From the NCBI GenBank assembly GCA_020848905.1, contig JADLHG010000045.1, positions 62,001 to 126,000 of the forward strand: DNA of 64,000 nt, in the 5' to 3' direction. Below the pieces are notes generated by a model. That model had not been told where the DNA came from. It saw nothing but the letters and a program-made list of their open reading frames with translations, and searched no databases. This document shows, one piece after another, positions 1 to 9,457 of this stretch. The position numbers and the translations under genes are program-made. Source of the DNA: Deltaproteobacteria bacterium. GTDB taxonomy: Bacteria > Myxococcota_A > Polyangia > GCA-2747355 > JADLHG01. Position 1 is the stretch's first letter; the number at the start of each line of letters is the position of its first letter.

Positions 1-78
1 GCGCCCGTCGAGGTGTCGCGGCCTCGCCCGGCCCTGGAGCCGCTCGGCCTGGCGGCCTTCCTCGAGGTGGCCTCCTGA
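1..78 (+). CDS. ftsE: C-terminal tail of cell-division ATP-binding protein FtsE (partial)
   Basis: Only the last 25 codons are present; the frame is open from base 1 and stops at the TGA at 76-78. The visible tail has no diagnostic motif, so the call rests on context: it overlaps the ftsX start by one base (TGATG), the usual ftsE-ftsX arrangement. FtsE is the ATPase half of the FtsEX complex that controls peptidoglycan hydrolases at the septum. A different ABC ATPase cannot be excluded from this fragment alone. Confidence 0.6.
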   Translation, partial: APVEVSRPRPALEPLGLAAFLEVAS

Positions 79-968
79 TGCGGCAGCTCCCGTACTTCTT
101 GCGTCAGGCGCTGCGGGGGATCCAGGCCGGTCCCTTCGTGCAGCTCGCGGCCACGGGGACGTTGACCGTCACCCTCGTGCTCCTCGGTGGCGTGGCGTTG
201 CTCGTGCTGAACGTGGGGCGCTTGACGCATCACTGGGGGGCGGGGACCCAGCTCAGCGTGGCCCTGCGCTCCGGGACCGGCGACGAGCGCGCGGCGGCTC
301 TCGAGCGCCTGCTCGCCGGTCGTCCGGAGGTCGAGTCGGTGCGCCGCGTGACCTCGGCCGAGGCCTTCGCGCGGCTGAAGCAGAGCCTCGGGCCGCGCGC
401 CGAGCTCCTCTCCGAGGTGGACCCGGCCTTTCTCCCCGCCTCGCTCGAGGTGCGGCTCCAGCCCGGGCTCGACCGCGAACGGCTGCAGCCGCTGCTAGCG
501 GTGCTCTCGAGCGCTCCGGGCGTGGCGGAGGTGGACTACCTCGGGCAGTGGGCCGACAAGCTCGGGACCCTCGCGGGCCTCGTACGGCACGCGGGACTCG
601 TGCTCGCGCTGCTCGTGATGGCCGCCTGCCTCTACGTCGTGGCCACCACGATTCGCCTCGGCGTCTACGCGCGGCGCGACGCGGTGGAGATCCAGAAGCT
701 CGTCGGCGCGACGGACGGCTTCGTGCGCATGCCCTTTCTCATCGAGGGCGCGCTGCAAGGGCTCTGCGCGGCGCTCCTCGCCTGGGGGGTGCTCTTCGCC
801 TTCTTCCGCAGCGCCGCCCCGCGCGTGGCGGAGGCTCTCGGTGCGCTCGTGAGCCACACGCCGCTCGCCTTCTTCGGCGCGCCGGAGCTGCTCGTCGGGA
901 TCGGCGGCGCCGCGCTGCTCGGCGTGCTCGGCAGCGGGCTGGCCGTGGGGCGACACCTTGAGGTGTGA
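78..968 (+). CDS. ftsX: Cell-division permease-like protein FtsX
   Basis: This is a 296-residue inner-membrane protein with the FtsX layout: a short cytoplasmic N-terminus, a first membrane helix at about residues 22-48, a periplasmic domain to about residue 165, and three further helices near residues 171-192, 228-245 and 273-293. In the known family, FtsX carries no transport activity. It relays FtsE ATP hydrolysis to a periplasmic activator of murein amidases. The ATG overlaps the upstream stop and the 3' end abuts an EnvC-like gene, which is its known partner. This synteny makes the assignment firm. Confidence 0.93.
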   Translation: MRQLPYFLRQALRGIQAGPFVQLAATGTLTVTLVLLGGVALLVLNVGRLTHHWGAGTQLSVALRSGTGDERAAALERLLAGRPEVESVRRVTSAEAFARLKQSLGPRAELLSEVDPAFLPASLEVRLQPGLDRERLQPLLAVLSSAPGVAEVDYLGQWADKLGTLAGLVRHAGLVLALLVMAACLYVVATTIRLGVYARRDAVEIQKLVGATDGFVRMPFLIEGALQGLCAALLAWGVLFAFFRSAAPRVAEALGALVSHTPLAFFGAPELLVGIGGAALLGVLGSGLAVGRHLEV

Positions 969-969
969 C

Positions 970-2046
970 GTGCGGAGGGTGCGCGCCGTCGCGTTCGTCC
1001 TCGCGACGCTCTGTCTCTCCAGCCGCGCGTCCTCGGCGGCCGAGCTCACGGTGCTGCTCGAGAAGGAGCGCGCGTCTCTCGCCGCCCTCGACCAGCTCGC
1101 GCAGCAGGTGACGAGCCGCCGCGCCGCCCTGGAGGAGCTCCGGCAGCAAGAGGAGCTCGTGCGCTATCAGCTCGCCGAAGGGGTGCGCAAGATGACCGCG
1201 CTCGCCAGCCGCCTCGACGAGCGGCGGCAGCTCCTGCAGAAGCGTCTGCGCACGCTCTACCGCCTCTCGCGCGGCGGAAGCCTGCGGCTCCTCGTCGAGG
1301 CCTCCGGCGCGGGCGACGTGTTTCAGCGCGCGACGATCTTCTCCCGGCTCGTGAGTCAGGACGTCGAGGAGCTCAGGACCTATCGACGCGAGCTCGCGCT
1401 CCTCGCCGCGGAGCGCAAGCAGCTCGTCGAGCAACAGGCGCGGCGGACGGTCCTCGTGGCGCAGCTCGAGCGCGAGCGGACGGGGCTCGAGGCCGCGGAG
1501 CAGGAGCAGAAGCGGCTCCTCGCCAAGGTCCGTCGGAGTCGTCGGCTGCGACAGGCTCTCCTCGGCCAGCTCGGGGCGCGGGAGCGCGCGCTCCTCGACA
1601 CGATCCAGCGCCTCGGGTACCGCCTGCTCGGGCGGAGCAGCCTCTTCGCGCAGAAGGGGCGCCTCCCCCGGCCCGTCGCGGGGCCGATCGCGGGGCGCTT
1701 CGGCCAGGCGGTGGATCGGGAGAGCGGCCTGTCGGCCCTGCAAAGCGGTCTCATCTTCCGCCCCGCGTCGCGGGCGCCGGTGCGCGCGGTGGCCGCGGGG
1801 ACCGTGCGGGTCACGCAGCCGATGGCGGGGCTCGGTCAGCTCGTGGTGCTCGAGCACCCGGGTCGCTACTACACGGTCTACGGCCTCCTCGGTCACGTGC
1901 AGGTCAAGCCCGGGGCGCACGTGGACGAGGGCTGGACGCTCGGGCTGGCGGGGACCGACCCGCTGAGCGGCCTGCCCGCGGCCTACTTCGAGCTCCGCGA
2001 AGGCCAGCGGGCGCTCGATCCCTCGCCCTGGCTCGCCGCGCGCTAA
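970..2046 (+). CDS. envC: EnvC-like murein hydrolase activator (coiled coil + degenerate LytM/M23 domain)
   Basis: An exported protein of about 358 residues: a signal peptide ending near Ala-Ala-Glu, a long coiled coil rich in Arg, Leu, Glu and Gln (about residues 20-215), and a C-terminal LytM/M23 domain (about 230-355). The M23 metal ligands appear lost: the HxxxD site is replaced by non-ligand residues and the usual HFE(I/L)R is YFELR. That is what is known for EnvC-type activators, which stimulate amidases instead of cutting peptidoglycan. I chose GTG at 970 because GAGG lies 6 bases upstream. An in-frame TTG at 958 would add four residues and overlap ftsX. The neighbour ftsX supports a role with FtsEX at the septum. 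Confidence 0.88.
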   Translation: MRRVRAVAFVLATLCLSSRASSAAELTVLLEKERASLAALDQLAQQVTSRRAALEELRQQEELVRYQLAEGVRKMTALASRLDERRQLLQKRLRTLYRLSRGGSLRLLVEASGAGDVFQRATIFSRLVSQDVEELRTYRRELALLAAERKQLVEQQARRTVLVAQLERERTGLEAAEQEQKRLLAKVRRSRRLRQALLGQLGARERALLDTIQRLGYRLLGRSSLFAQKGRLPRPVAGPIAGRFGQAVDRESGLSALQSGLIFRPASRAPVRAVAAGTVRVTQPMAGLGQLVVLEHPGRYYTVYGLLGHVQVKPGAHVDEGWTLGLAGTDPLSGLPAAYFELREGQRALDPSPWLAAR

Positions 2047-2126
2047 CCCGCCAAAGGGCCCCTGGGGCCTCGCCGGGCGTCTCCCCCTGCGATCTACTAT
2101 ACTGACCGCATTCTCTGGAGGGTTTG

Positions 2127-3398
2127 ATGCGCAAGCTCCGTGGGTCGGCCTTCTTCTGCGGCGGCGTGGTCGCCGCGCTCGTGGCGATGCTCTTGCTCGG
2201 AGCCGCGAGCGCCCTGCCGAGGAGCTACAGCCCCTATCGCAAGCTCAACCTCTTCGCGCGCGTGCTGACCTACGTCGAGAACAACTACGTGGAGCACGTG
2301 GACGACAGCAAGCTCGTGCACGGCGCCATCAAGGGAATGCTGGAGAGCCTCGACCCGCACTCGGTCTTCATGCCCCCCGATCAATACCGTCAGATGAAGT
2401 CCGAGACGCAGGGCGAGTTCGGCGGCCTCGGCGTGGAGGTGGAGGTGCGGGACGGCTGGCTCACGGTGATCTCGCCGCTCGAGGGGACGCCCGCCCACCG
2501 GGGCGGGATGCAGTCCGGAGATCAGATCCTGGAGATCGACGGCAAGAGCAGCCGCGACCTGCGCATGGAGGAGGCCGTGCGCTCGATGCGCGGAGCGCGG
2601 GGGACGCGCATTCGGCTGAAGCTCCGTCGGGGCGCGAAGACCTTCGAGCTGAGCCTGGTGCGCGACCTCATCCGCGTGGTGAGCGTGACCTCGAAGCTCC
2701 TCGCGCCGGGCGTGGGCTACGTGCGCATCAAGAGCTTCCAGGAGCGAACCGACGCCTACCTGCGGAGCGCCGTCGAGGAGCTGCAGAAGAAGGGGAAGCT
2801 CCGCGGGCTGGTCCTCGACCTGCGGAATAACCCGGGGGGGCTGCTGGACCAGGCGATCAAGGTGGCCGACCTCTTTCTGCCCGGCGGCATCATCGTCAAG
2901 ACCACCGGGAAAGGCGGGCGCATGGTCGAGGTGGAGCGCGCGCAGAAGAAGGGGACGCTCGAGAACTTCCCAGTGGTGTGTCTCGTGAACGGCGGCTCCG
3001 CGTCGGCCTCGGAGATCGTCGCGGGGGCGCTGCAGGACCACAAACGCGCCGCCGTGCTCGGGACGCGCACCTTCGGCAAGGGGTCCGTGCAGACGATCAT
3101 CGACCTCGAGGACGGGTCCGGTCTCAAGCTCACCGTGGCGCGCTACTACACGCCGGCGGGGCGGTCGATCCAGGAGCACGGCATCGAGCCGGACATCCTC
3201 GTGCAGCCCTCGGCGCCGGTGGTGCGCACCGAGCGCGTGACGCGCGAGCGGGACCTGCGCGGGCACCTGCGCAACGAGCAGGCGCGCAAGGCCCTGGCGT
3301 CGAAGGGCGAGACCACGCCGCGGCTGGCGGACTTCCAGCTACAGACCGCGATCGACTACCTGCGGGCGGCCGAGATCTTTCGCGCGAACGGCGGGTAG
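2127..3398 (+). CDS. ctpA: S41 family C-terminal processing peptidase (CtpA/Prc)
   Basis: A 423-residue serine protease exported by an N-terminal signal/anchor helix. Domains in order: N-terminal cap, PDZ domain (about residues 85-165, with a GGLGVEVEV carboxylate-binding loop), and S41 catalytic core. The Ser-Lys dyad is visible: Ser293 in SASASEIVAG and Lys318 in TFGKGSVQ, with the 25-residue spacing typical of the family. CtpA enzymes trim periplasmic proteins, including cell-wall hydrolases, from their C-termini. ATG at 2127 is preceded by GGAGGG four bases upstream. It follows the EnvC-like gene by 80 bases; TATACT at 2098-2103 could be a -10 element for its own promoter, but I see no clear -35. 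Confidence 0.95.
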   Translation: MRKLRGSAFFCGGVVAALVAMLLLGAASALPRSYSPYRKLNLFARVLTYVENNYVEHVDDSKLVHGAIKGMLESLDPHSVFMPPDQYRQMKSETQGEFGGLGVEVEVRDGWLTVISPLEGTPAHRGGMQSGDQILEIDGKSSRDLRMEEAVRSMRGARGTRIRLKLRRGAKTFELSLVRDLIRVVSVTSKLLAPGVGYVRIKSFQERTDAYLRSAVEELQKKGKLRGLVLDLRNNPGGLLDQAIKVADLFLPGGIIVKTTGKGGRMVEVERAQKKGTLENFPVVCLVNGGSASASEIVAGALQDHKRAAVLGTRTFGKGSVQTIIDLEDGSGLKLTVARYYTPAGRSIQEHGIEPDILVQPSAPVVRTERVTRERDLRGHLRNEQARKALASKGETTPRLADFQLQTAIDYLRAAEIFRANGG

Positions 3399-3425
3399 GA
3401 CGTTTTTCGCGCCCCGGGCGGGCCG

Positions 3426-4259
3426 GTGGTAGCGTCGGGAGACGTGAGCCGGCCACCTTTCAGCGCGAGGTTTCTGCAGGGCGCCCTCGGTGCGGCGGCG
3501 GGCGTGCTGCTCCTGGCCATCCTCGGCGTGGCGCTCTGGCCGCGCCCCACGACCGCCGGGCAGAGCGAGGCGGCTCCCCTCTGCACTCCCGCCTCGCCGT
3601 GCCTCGCCCTCGTGATCGACGACGTGGGCCGGGAAGTCGCCGCGCTCGAGCGGCTCCTCGCGCTCCGCTTCGACGCGAGCTACGCGGTGCTGCCGCACGC
3701 CCGTGAGACGGTCGCGGCGCGCCGCCTCCTCGTCGCCCACGGCCGGGAAATCCTGTTGCACCTGCCCCTGGAGCCGGAGAACCCGGCCCGTGAGAGCGAC
3801 GAGCCGGTGGTCCTGCGGCGCGCGGGGCCCATCGAAGGGCCGGCCCGGGAGTGTCTGGACCGGGTCCCGGAGGCGGTGGGGGTCAACAACCATATGGGCT
3901 CGGCATTCAGCCGCTCGGAGGCCGCGCTCGGGCGCCTCCTCGTCGCGATGCCTCGTCCGGGGCTCTGGTTCCTGGACTCGCGGACCACGCCCGAGAGCCG
4001 GATTTGCGTCGTGGCCCGTCGGAGAGGGACTCCGTGCGTGACCCGCGATGTGTTTTTGGATGATCCCCCGGATCCTGTTAGTATCAGGAAGAGACTGAGG
4101 GACGCGGTGAGCGTGGCGCGGAAACGCGGTTGGGCCGTCATCATAGGACACCCGTTGCCCGCGACCATCGAAGCCCTCGAAAGCGGCGACGTGCGCCAGT
4201 TGGGGCCCTTCTTCGTTCGACTGTCTCGGGTCATGGCTCGTGTGGGTCATGGGCCTTGA
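3426..4259 (+). CDS. YibQ-like divergent polysaccharide deacetylase family protein
   Basis: A 277-residue protein with an N-terminal signal/anchor (a hydrophobic stretch at about residues 18-40) followed by the divergent polysaccharide deacetylase fold (YibQ, DUF610). It shows the LALVIDDVG strand with the metal-binding Asp pair, an MGSAFS segment, and a late VIIGHP strand. The family commonly sits behind ftsEX, envC and ctpA, as here. Its substrate is unknown; a role in peptidoglycan or envelope carbohydrate is inferred. It starts 27 bases after ctpA. The GTG at 3426 is uncertain; a second in-frame GTG is at 3444. Confidence 0.82.
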   Translation: MVASGDVSRPPFSARFLQGALGAAAGVLLLAILGVALWPRPTTAGQSEAAPLCTPASPCLALVIDDVGREVAALERLLALRFDASYAVLPHARETVAARRLLVAHGREILLHLPLEPENPARESDEPVVLRRAGPIEGPARECLDRVPEAVGVNNHMGSAFSRSEAALGRLLVAMPRPGLWFLDSRTTPESRICVVARRRGTPCVTRDVFLDDPPDPVSIRKRLRDAVSVARKRGWAVIIGHPLPATIEALESGDVRQLGPFFVRLSRVMARVGHGP

Positions 4260-4285
4260 CAGGGCGGACGGTTAAAACCTAAATT
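4256..4285 (+). promoter_or_regulatory. Candidate sigma-70-type promoter for the FHA protein gene
   Basis: TTGACA at 4256-4261 and TAAATT at 4280-4285 are separated by 18 bases, inside an AT-rich island unusual for this genome. The -35 overlaps the stop codon of the preceding gene. Transcription would start roughly 65 bases before the ATG at 4357. Confidence 0.55.
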
Positions 4286-4356
4286 ATATTGCCGAAATCG
4301 AGCAGCATCGGATCGAGGACGTACGGCAGGCTTCCTCCAGCGACGCTAGGCCAAAG

Positions 4357-6168
4357 ATGATCAAACTGATCATCGAAGACGACGAGGGGAAGACCACCGT
4401 CGTTCCGCTCATTCGGGACGAGATCACCATCGGCCGGAAGGAGGGGAATACCATCCGGCTGACGGAGCGGAACGTCTCGCGTCGTCACGCCAAGCTCGTC
4501 AAACAAAACGGCGCGATCTTCATCGAGGACCTCGAGAGCTACAACGGCATCAAGGTCAACGGGAACCGCATCTCCGGTCGCGTGGCGGTGACCGAAGGGG
4601 ATCGGATTCAGATCGGCGATTACGTCCTCGGCCTGAAGGTCGAGGGGACGGTCTCCGTCGAGGGGGGCAACGGCGAGAGCACGCGGGAGGTCGAACGCGC
4701 GCACGCCACGACCGAGCCGATTCGCCTGCCCGGGGCGGCGCCCGGCGAGACCCCCGACGTGGCCGACCTCGAGACGGCCGTCACGATGCGGGAGCCCGTG
4801 CGGCGGCCCGACGACGTGGCGCGCCTGGTCTGCGTCTCCAGCAACTTCGCCGGGCTCGAGTTCCTCCTCAACAAGCCGGTCATGGTCGTCGGACGCACCG
4901 ACGAGAACGACATCGCGGTCAACCACCGGTCCATCTCGCGGCACCACGCGCGCGTCGTCGAGGAGCACGGGCGGTACACCATCGTCGATCTGCAGAGCGC
5001 GAACGGCGTGCGCATCAACGGCGAGGAGTACGGCAAGGTCGAGCTCCGGCGCGGAGATCTCATCGACCTCGGGCACGTGCGCCTGCGGTTCGTCGCGCCG
5101 GGAGAGGACTTCGTCTTCGCCCGCGACGCGACCGTGGTGGACATCAGCAAGGGGGGGCGCGGCGGCGGGGGCCTGTGGATTGGCGTGGCGCTGCTGGCCG
5201 TGGCCGGCGTGGGTGTCGTGCTCTGGCGTGTCCTCGCCCCGGGCGGCGGACCCTCGGCCGCCGACGCGGGGCACGAGGTCTCGGCGCGGGGCGGAGAAGC
5301 CCCGGGGGCGCAGGGCGAGCTGATCCCGAAGATCACCGCGGCGCTGGCTGCCGAGGCCTGGTCCGAGGCGCTCACCTACTGCGGCCAGCTCGCTCCGGGG
5401 CAGAAGGCGAAGGCCAAGACGGACTGCGAGAAGGCGCAGCGCGAACACGGGGCCCAGCGGCTCTACGAGGACGCGCGCAAGGCGGTGACGAGCCTCGAGT
5501 ACGCCAAGGCGCTCGGGCTCTACAACAAGATCCCGAGCGAGAGCCTCTACCACAAGAAGCGCGGCGAAGACCCCGAGTTCAAGGATGCGCGGACCAAGTA
5601 TTTGGCGCAGGCGCTGCCCGAGGTGAAGGAGCTGGCGAAGAAGGGCCAGTGCGACGCCGCGAAGGCCAAGGCGCACGAGATCCAGACCCTGGTCCCCGAC
5701 GACGCGGAGGCGGAGGCGAACGTGCGCGACTGCGGCGCGGTCGCCACGCGGCCCGGCACGGGAGCGGACCCCGGAGGGGAAGAACCCGGCACGCCGGGCG
5801 GCGACGACGGTGGGGCGAAGGTTCGCCCGAAGCGCGGGCCGCGGCCGAAGATCGCCGTGAAGCGGATCCCGCTCGTGCAGCCGAAGGTGGAGCCGGAGAC
5901 GCCGCCGCAGCCGGCGGTGGACGCGAAGAAGACGCTCGAGCAGGCGCGGAGCGCGTACGTGGCGGGGCACCACAGCCAGGCCATCGCGTTCGCCAAGCTG
6001 GTGCTCAAGCAGACGCCGACGAGCGGGCAGGCGCTCCAGATCGTCGGCGCGTCGTCGTGCTACCTGAAGAACGCCAAGCAGGCCAAGAAGGCCTACGATC
6101 GGCTGGACGCCGCCCAGCGCAACCTGCTGCGCAGCGTGTGCGCACGCAACGGCGTGACCCTCGAATAG
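4357..6168 (+). CDS. Double-FHA, single-pass membrane protein with TPR-like C-terminal region
   Basis: A 603-residue protein with two forkhead-associated domains (about residues 1-95 and 145-250). Each carries the GR...S(R)RHA core and a late NG(I/V)(K/R)(V/I)NG strand, so both look able to bind phosphothreonine. A membrane helix follows at about 270-292, then a helical TPR-like region (about 320-440), a Pro/Lys-rich linker, and a last TPR-like segment (520-603). FHA proteins read out Ser/Thr kinase signalling, and three such kinases lie in this window. Placing the FHA half in the cytoplasm and the TPR half in the periplasm is inferred. It has its own candidate promoter and probably stands alone. 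Confidence 0.88.
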   Translation: MIKLIIEDDEGKTTVVPLIRDEITIGRKEGNTIRLTERNVSRRHAKLVKQNGAIFIEDLESYNGIKVNGNRISGRVAVTEGDRIQIGDYVLGLKVEGTVSVEGGNGESTREVERAHATTEPIRLPGAAPGETPDVADLETAVTMREPVRRPDDVARLVCVSSNFAGLEFLLNKPVMVVGRTDENDIAVNHRSISRHHARVVEEHGRYTIVDLQSANGVRINGEEYGKVELRRGDLIDLGHVRLRFVAPGEDFVFARDATVVDISKGGRGGGGLWIGVALLAVAGVGVVLWRVLAPGGGPSAADAGHEVSARGGEAPGAQGELIPKITAALAAEAWSEALTYCGQLAPGQKAKAKTDCEKAQREHGAQRLYEDARKAVTSLEYAKALGLYNKIPSESLYHKKRGEDPEFKDARTKYLAQALPEVKELAKKGQCDAAKAKAHEIQTLVPDDAEAEANVRDCGAVATRPGTGADPGGEEPGTPGGDDGGAKVRPKRGPRPKIAVKRIPLVQPKVEPETPPQPAVDAKKTLEQARSAYVAGHHSQAIAFAKLVLKQTPTSGQALQIVGASSCYLKNAKQAKKAYDRLDAAQRNLLRSVCARNGVTLE

Positions 6169-6214
6169 TTCGCTCCAGCCAGCCGAACGGCCGACGCTGC
6201 TCTCGCGCGGCCGC

Positions 6215-7183
6215 CTACGCCAGCAAGCCCAGACTGCGTTCGACCTCGGCGGCGGTGCAGGCCGTATCGAAGGTGAGCACGCGGTCTCCTGTCTCGGGGA
6301 GGTGCTCGAGCGCGGCTGGAAGCGGGAGCTCTCCCGTGCCGAGCGGGAGGCGGAGCCTGAGGCCGCAGGCGTCGGCGAGGCGCGCCGAATCGTGCGGCGC
6401 GGTGGGAGAGGCGGCGCGCTGCGACGGGGCGGGCGATGCGGCCGGTGCCGAGGCGGGCAGGGGGAGCCAGAGCCCCGACGCGGTGCTGGCAAAGAGCGGG
6501 GCCGGGGTGGGCGCGCTCGTGGCCGGTTCACCGAGCAGGGCGCTGCGGGCGTGCGCCCAGTCGGTCGCGTGCACGGTGCCGAGGCGCGCGCCGGCGAACT
6601 CCTCGGCGAGGCGTCCGAGCTCCTCGCCGTTCGGGCACTGGTGCGGCCAGACCGTGGGGGTGAGGAAGGCCAGCGTCACGCCCAGGTCGGTGGCCTGCTT
6701 GAGCACGCCGTCGAGGAGGCCGCGCCAGCCGTCGAGGGCGGGCTGGGCTCGGGCGGCCCGCTCGTCCTCGAGCGCCTCCAGCTCGAGCGGCTCGGCGCAG
6801 GCGAAACGGCGACGGAGCGCCTCGATGCTGTCGGTGGAGAGGTCGAGCGGCTCGGGGGAGGCCACGAGCCGGACCACGCCGCGGCTGGCGGCGAAGGCCA
6901 CGAGCTCGCGCCAGAGCTCGGTGGCCGCGCGACGCTCGCCGCGGTCTGCGCTCGTGGCGCGCGGGGCGGGGCGGCGTGGGGCGGTCTCGCCAGGCACGGC
7001 GAGCTCTCGCACGAGGACCCCCCCGGGCAGGCTCAGCTCGACGAGCTCGCGCTGCACCGCGGGGGGGAGGCGGCGGTCGAGCGCCAGGGCCAGGGCCGTC
7101 TCCCGCCGCCGCGTCTTCCAGTGCTCGAGGAGCTGGCGGGGTGGGCTCGGCGTCGGGCACAGGGAGCTGGAGAGCGCGATCAT
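6215..7183 (-). CDS. Xylose-isomerase-like TIM-barrel family protein, divergent
   Basis: A 322-residue cytoplasmic protein. The pattern of a central helix-strand pair (a DLGVTLAFL strand), a following helix with GEELGRLAEEF, and a GTVHATDWAHA strand resembles the sugar-phosphate isomerase/epimerase (AP endonuclease 2-like) TIM barrel. In that family, the late strands carry metal-binding His, Asp and Glu. Several expected ligands are not obvious here and the C-terminal half has Ala/Pro-rich insertions, so activity is doubtful. It is convergent with the FHA gene (46-base gap). No neighbour points to a pathway. Confidence 0.6.
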   Translation of the reverse strand: MIALSSSLCPTPSPPRQLLEHWKTRRRETALALALDRRLPPAVQRELVELSLPGGVLVRELAVPGETAPRRPAPRATSADRGERRAATELWRELVAFAASRGVVRLVASPEPLDLSTDSIEALRRRFACAEPLELEALEDERAARAQPALDGWRGLLDGVLKQATDLGVTLAFLTPTVWPHQCPNGEELGRLAEEFAGARLGTVHATDWAHARSALLGEPATSAPTPAPLFASTASGLWLPLPASAPAASPAPSQRAASPTAPHDSARLADACGLRLRLPLGTGELPLPAALEHLPETGDRVLTFDTACTAAEVERSLGLLA

Positions 7184-7345
7184 GGGGGGCTTCGCTGAAA
7201 CCTCGGGAGGGGGACCGGGATTAGGGATAATGACCCACGGGCGCCGCTCCGGGCAACGGCCGATCCCGAGGCGCGCGGCCCGTGAGCGGGGATCCGGGAT
7301 CGAGGGCTTTCATAATGTCCTCGCCTGCTTGTCCGCCTGGGAAAG

Positions 7346-7372
7346 TTGACACGAGGTAAGGCGGTGTAGTAA
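7346..7372 (+). promoter_or_regulatory. Candidate promoter for the OmpA/TSP3 gene
   Basis: A perfect TTGACA at 7346-7351 is followed after 15 bases by TAGTAA (7367-7372), about 90 bases before the ATG at 7465. The -35 is ideal but the -10 and spacing are only fair. The rest of the 281-base gap from 7184 to 7464 shows nothing else I can name. Confidence 0.4.
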
Positions 7373-7464
7373 ACGGGAATTAGTGAAGAAGTGGGCCTAG
7401 GTAGCGGAGATCCCGAAGTTTCCCGGCGCGTTGTTCTGGGTCGGCACTCGGACTGGAGGACCTG

Positions 7465-9429
7465 ATGCGTGCTCGCTGTACCCACTGGCTCGGCCTCGCT
7501 GTGGCGCTCGCACTCTCGCTGGAGGCCGCCACGGCCCTCGGTCAGCGCTCCGGTGGTCCGGTCGACATCCAGCTCTTTCGACCGGCGATCGACTCGAAGG
7601 GCCTCATCACGCTGAACGCTTCGCAGGTGCTCGGGCACCTCGATCCGAGCTTCGGGCTCATCCTCAATTACGCGCGACGCCCGCTCTTCTTCGAGGGGAA
7701 CGCCGCCGCGGGCCGCTGGTGCACCGCCGGTGGGTTCAACAGCTGCGCCGTCGGGAGTGACCAGTACATCCCGAGCCGCTACGCCATCGACAACATGGTG
7801 ACCGGCAACCTGCAGGCCGCGCTCGGACTGTTCAAGCACTTCGAGATCGGGCTCGGCATGCCGCTCACGTTCTGGAAGGGGGACACCAATCCGGATACGC
7901 AGCCGAGCGGTCCGAGCGGCGGCGGCGATTCGGGGAGCATCGACGCGCAGGGGGCAGGCGACCTGGCGCTGCATCTCAAGGGCCGCATCCTGAACACCTC
8001 CAAGCACCCGGTCGGTCTCGCGGTGGTGACCTCCTTCTCCTTCCCGACGGGGGACAAGGAGAAGTTTCTCGGGTCGGGGCGCTTCGGCTTCGCGCCGTCG
8101 GTGATCCTGGACAAGGAGTTCTGGCGCGGCCGGCTGCACCTCGCGCTGAACGTGGGCGCGCGCTTCCGCTTCGGCAGCAACTCGAGCTGGCGCGACACGC
8201 GGCAGTGCGACACGGGGGCGACGCCGGCGCAGGCCGACTGCGGCACCGGCACGCTCGTCGAGAACACGCACAACCTGCACTACGGGATCGGCGCGTCGGT
8301 GGCCATCGTGCCCAAGCGCTTCGCGTTCGTGGCGGAGCTCATCGGGCAGACGGGCTTCGACGGGTTCGCCAAGGCCGACAAGTACAACTCGGCGCACGAG
8401 GTCCTCGGCGGATTCAAGCTCTACCTGGCGCGCAACTCGTACTTCACCTTCGGCGCGGGGCGCGGGCTCCGTGGCGGTGGCGCGAACTACCAGTTCGGCT
8501 CCCCCGACGTGCGCGCCTTCGTGGGCTTCATCTTCGAGCCCTCGATCGGCGACCGGGACGGCGACGGGATCAAGGACGACGTGGACAAGTGCCCCGACGA
8601 CCCGGAGGACTTCGACGACTTCGAGGACGAGGACGGCTGCCCCGATCCGGACAACGACCGCGACGGCATCCTGGACCGGGACGACAAGTGCCCGAACGAG
8701 CCCGAGGACAAGGACGGCATCGAGGACCAGGATGGCTGCCCCGAGGCGGACGTGCTCGACCGGGACGGTGACGGCATCCCCGACGACAAGGACAAGTGCC
8801 CGGACGACCCCGAGGACAAGGACGGCTTCGAGGACCAGGACGGCTGCCCGGACCCGGACAACGACAAGGACGGGATCCTGGACGTGGACGACCTCTGTCC
8901 GAACGACCCCGAGGACAAGGACGGCTTCGAGGACAAGGACGGCTGCCCGGACCCGGACAACGACAAGGACCGCATCCTGGACAAGGACGACAAGTGTCCG
9001 AACGAGCCGGAGACCTACAACGGCTACCAGGACGAGGACGGTTGCCCGGACAAGGGGCGCGTCATCGTGCACAAGGGTCGCATCGAGATCTTGGACAAGA
9101 TCTACTTCGAGACGGATAGCGCGAAGATCAAGCCCATGAGCTACCCGATCCTGAACGCGATCGTGGCCACGCTGAAGGGGAACCCGCAGATCCTGCTGGT
9201 GGAGCTGCAGGCCCACGCCGACGAGCGCGGGGCGGATGCCTACAACCTGGACCTCACGGACCGACGTGCAGCCTCGGTACGCACCTACCTCGTCGAGCAC
9301 GGGGTGGAGGCGGGGCGGCTGCAGTCCAAGGGCTACGGCGAGACCCGCCCGGTGGACAAGGGGCATAACGAAGACGCCTGGTCGAAGAACCGTCGCGTGG
9401 AATTCGTGATCCTCAAGCGGTCGCAGTAG
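7465..9429 (+). CDS. OmpA family outer-membrane protein with thrombospondin type-3 repeats
   Basis: A 654-residue protein in three parts. A signal peptide (about residues 1-26) is followed by a beta-rich region (30-360) that probably forms an outer-membrane barrel. Next is an Asp-rich calcium-binding stalk of thrombospondin type-3 repeats (about 362-528) with repeated DxDxDG and DKCP(N/D)(D/E)PED units. The last part is an OmpA C-terminal domain (530-654) with the peptidoglycan-binding NLDLTDRRA segment. The layout matches myxobacterial OmpA/TSP3 proteins; TraB of Myxococcus, which works with TraA in outer-membrane exchange, is of this general type, but no traA-like gene is visible here. An SD-like GGAGG lies just before the ATG. 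Confidence 0.9.
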   Translation: MRARCTHWLGLAVALALSLEAATALGQRSGGPVDIQLFRPAIDSKGLITLNASQVLGHLDPSFGLILNYARRPLFFEGNAAAGRWCTAGGFNSCAVGSDQYIPSRYAIDNMVTGNLQAALGLFKHFEIGLGMPLTFWKGDTNPDTQPSGPSGGGDSGSIDAQGAGDLALHLKGRILNTSKHPVGLAVVTSFSFPTGDKEKFLGSGRFGFAPSVILDKEFWRGRLHLALNVGARFRFGSNSSWRDTRQCDTGATPAQADCGTGTLVENTHNLHYGIGASVAIVPKRFAFVAELIGQTGFDGFAKADKYNSAHEVLGGFKLYLARNSYFTFGAGRGLRGGGANYQFGSPDVRAFVGFIFEPSIGDRDGDGIKDDVDKCPDDPEDFDDFEDEDGCPDPDNDRDGILDRDDKCPNEPEDKDGIEDQDGCPEADVLDRDGDGIPDDKDKCPDDPEDKDGFEDQDGCPDPDNDKDGILDVDDLCPNDPEDKDGFEDKDGCPDPDNDKDRILDKDDKCPNEPETYNGYQDEDGCPDKGRVIVHKGRIEILDKIYFETDSAKIKPMSYPILNAIVATLKGNPQILLVELQAHADERGADAYNLDLTDRRAASVRTYLVEHGVEAGRLQSKGYGETRPVDKGHNEDAWSKNRRVEFVILKRSQ

Positions 9430-9457
9430 GCGCCGGAGCGCCGTAGCAGTCCCCCCG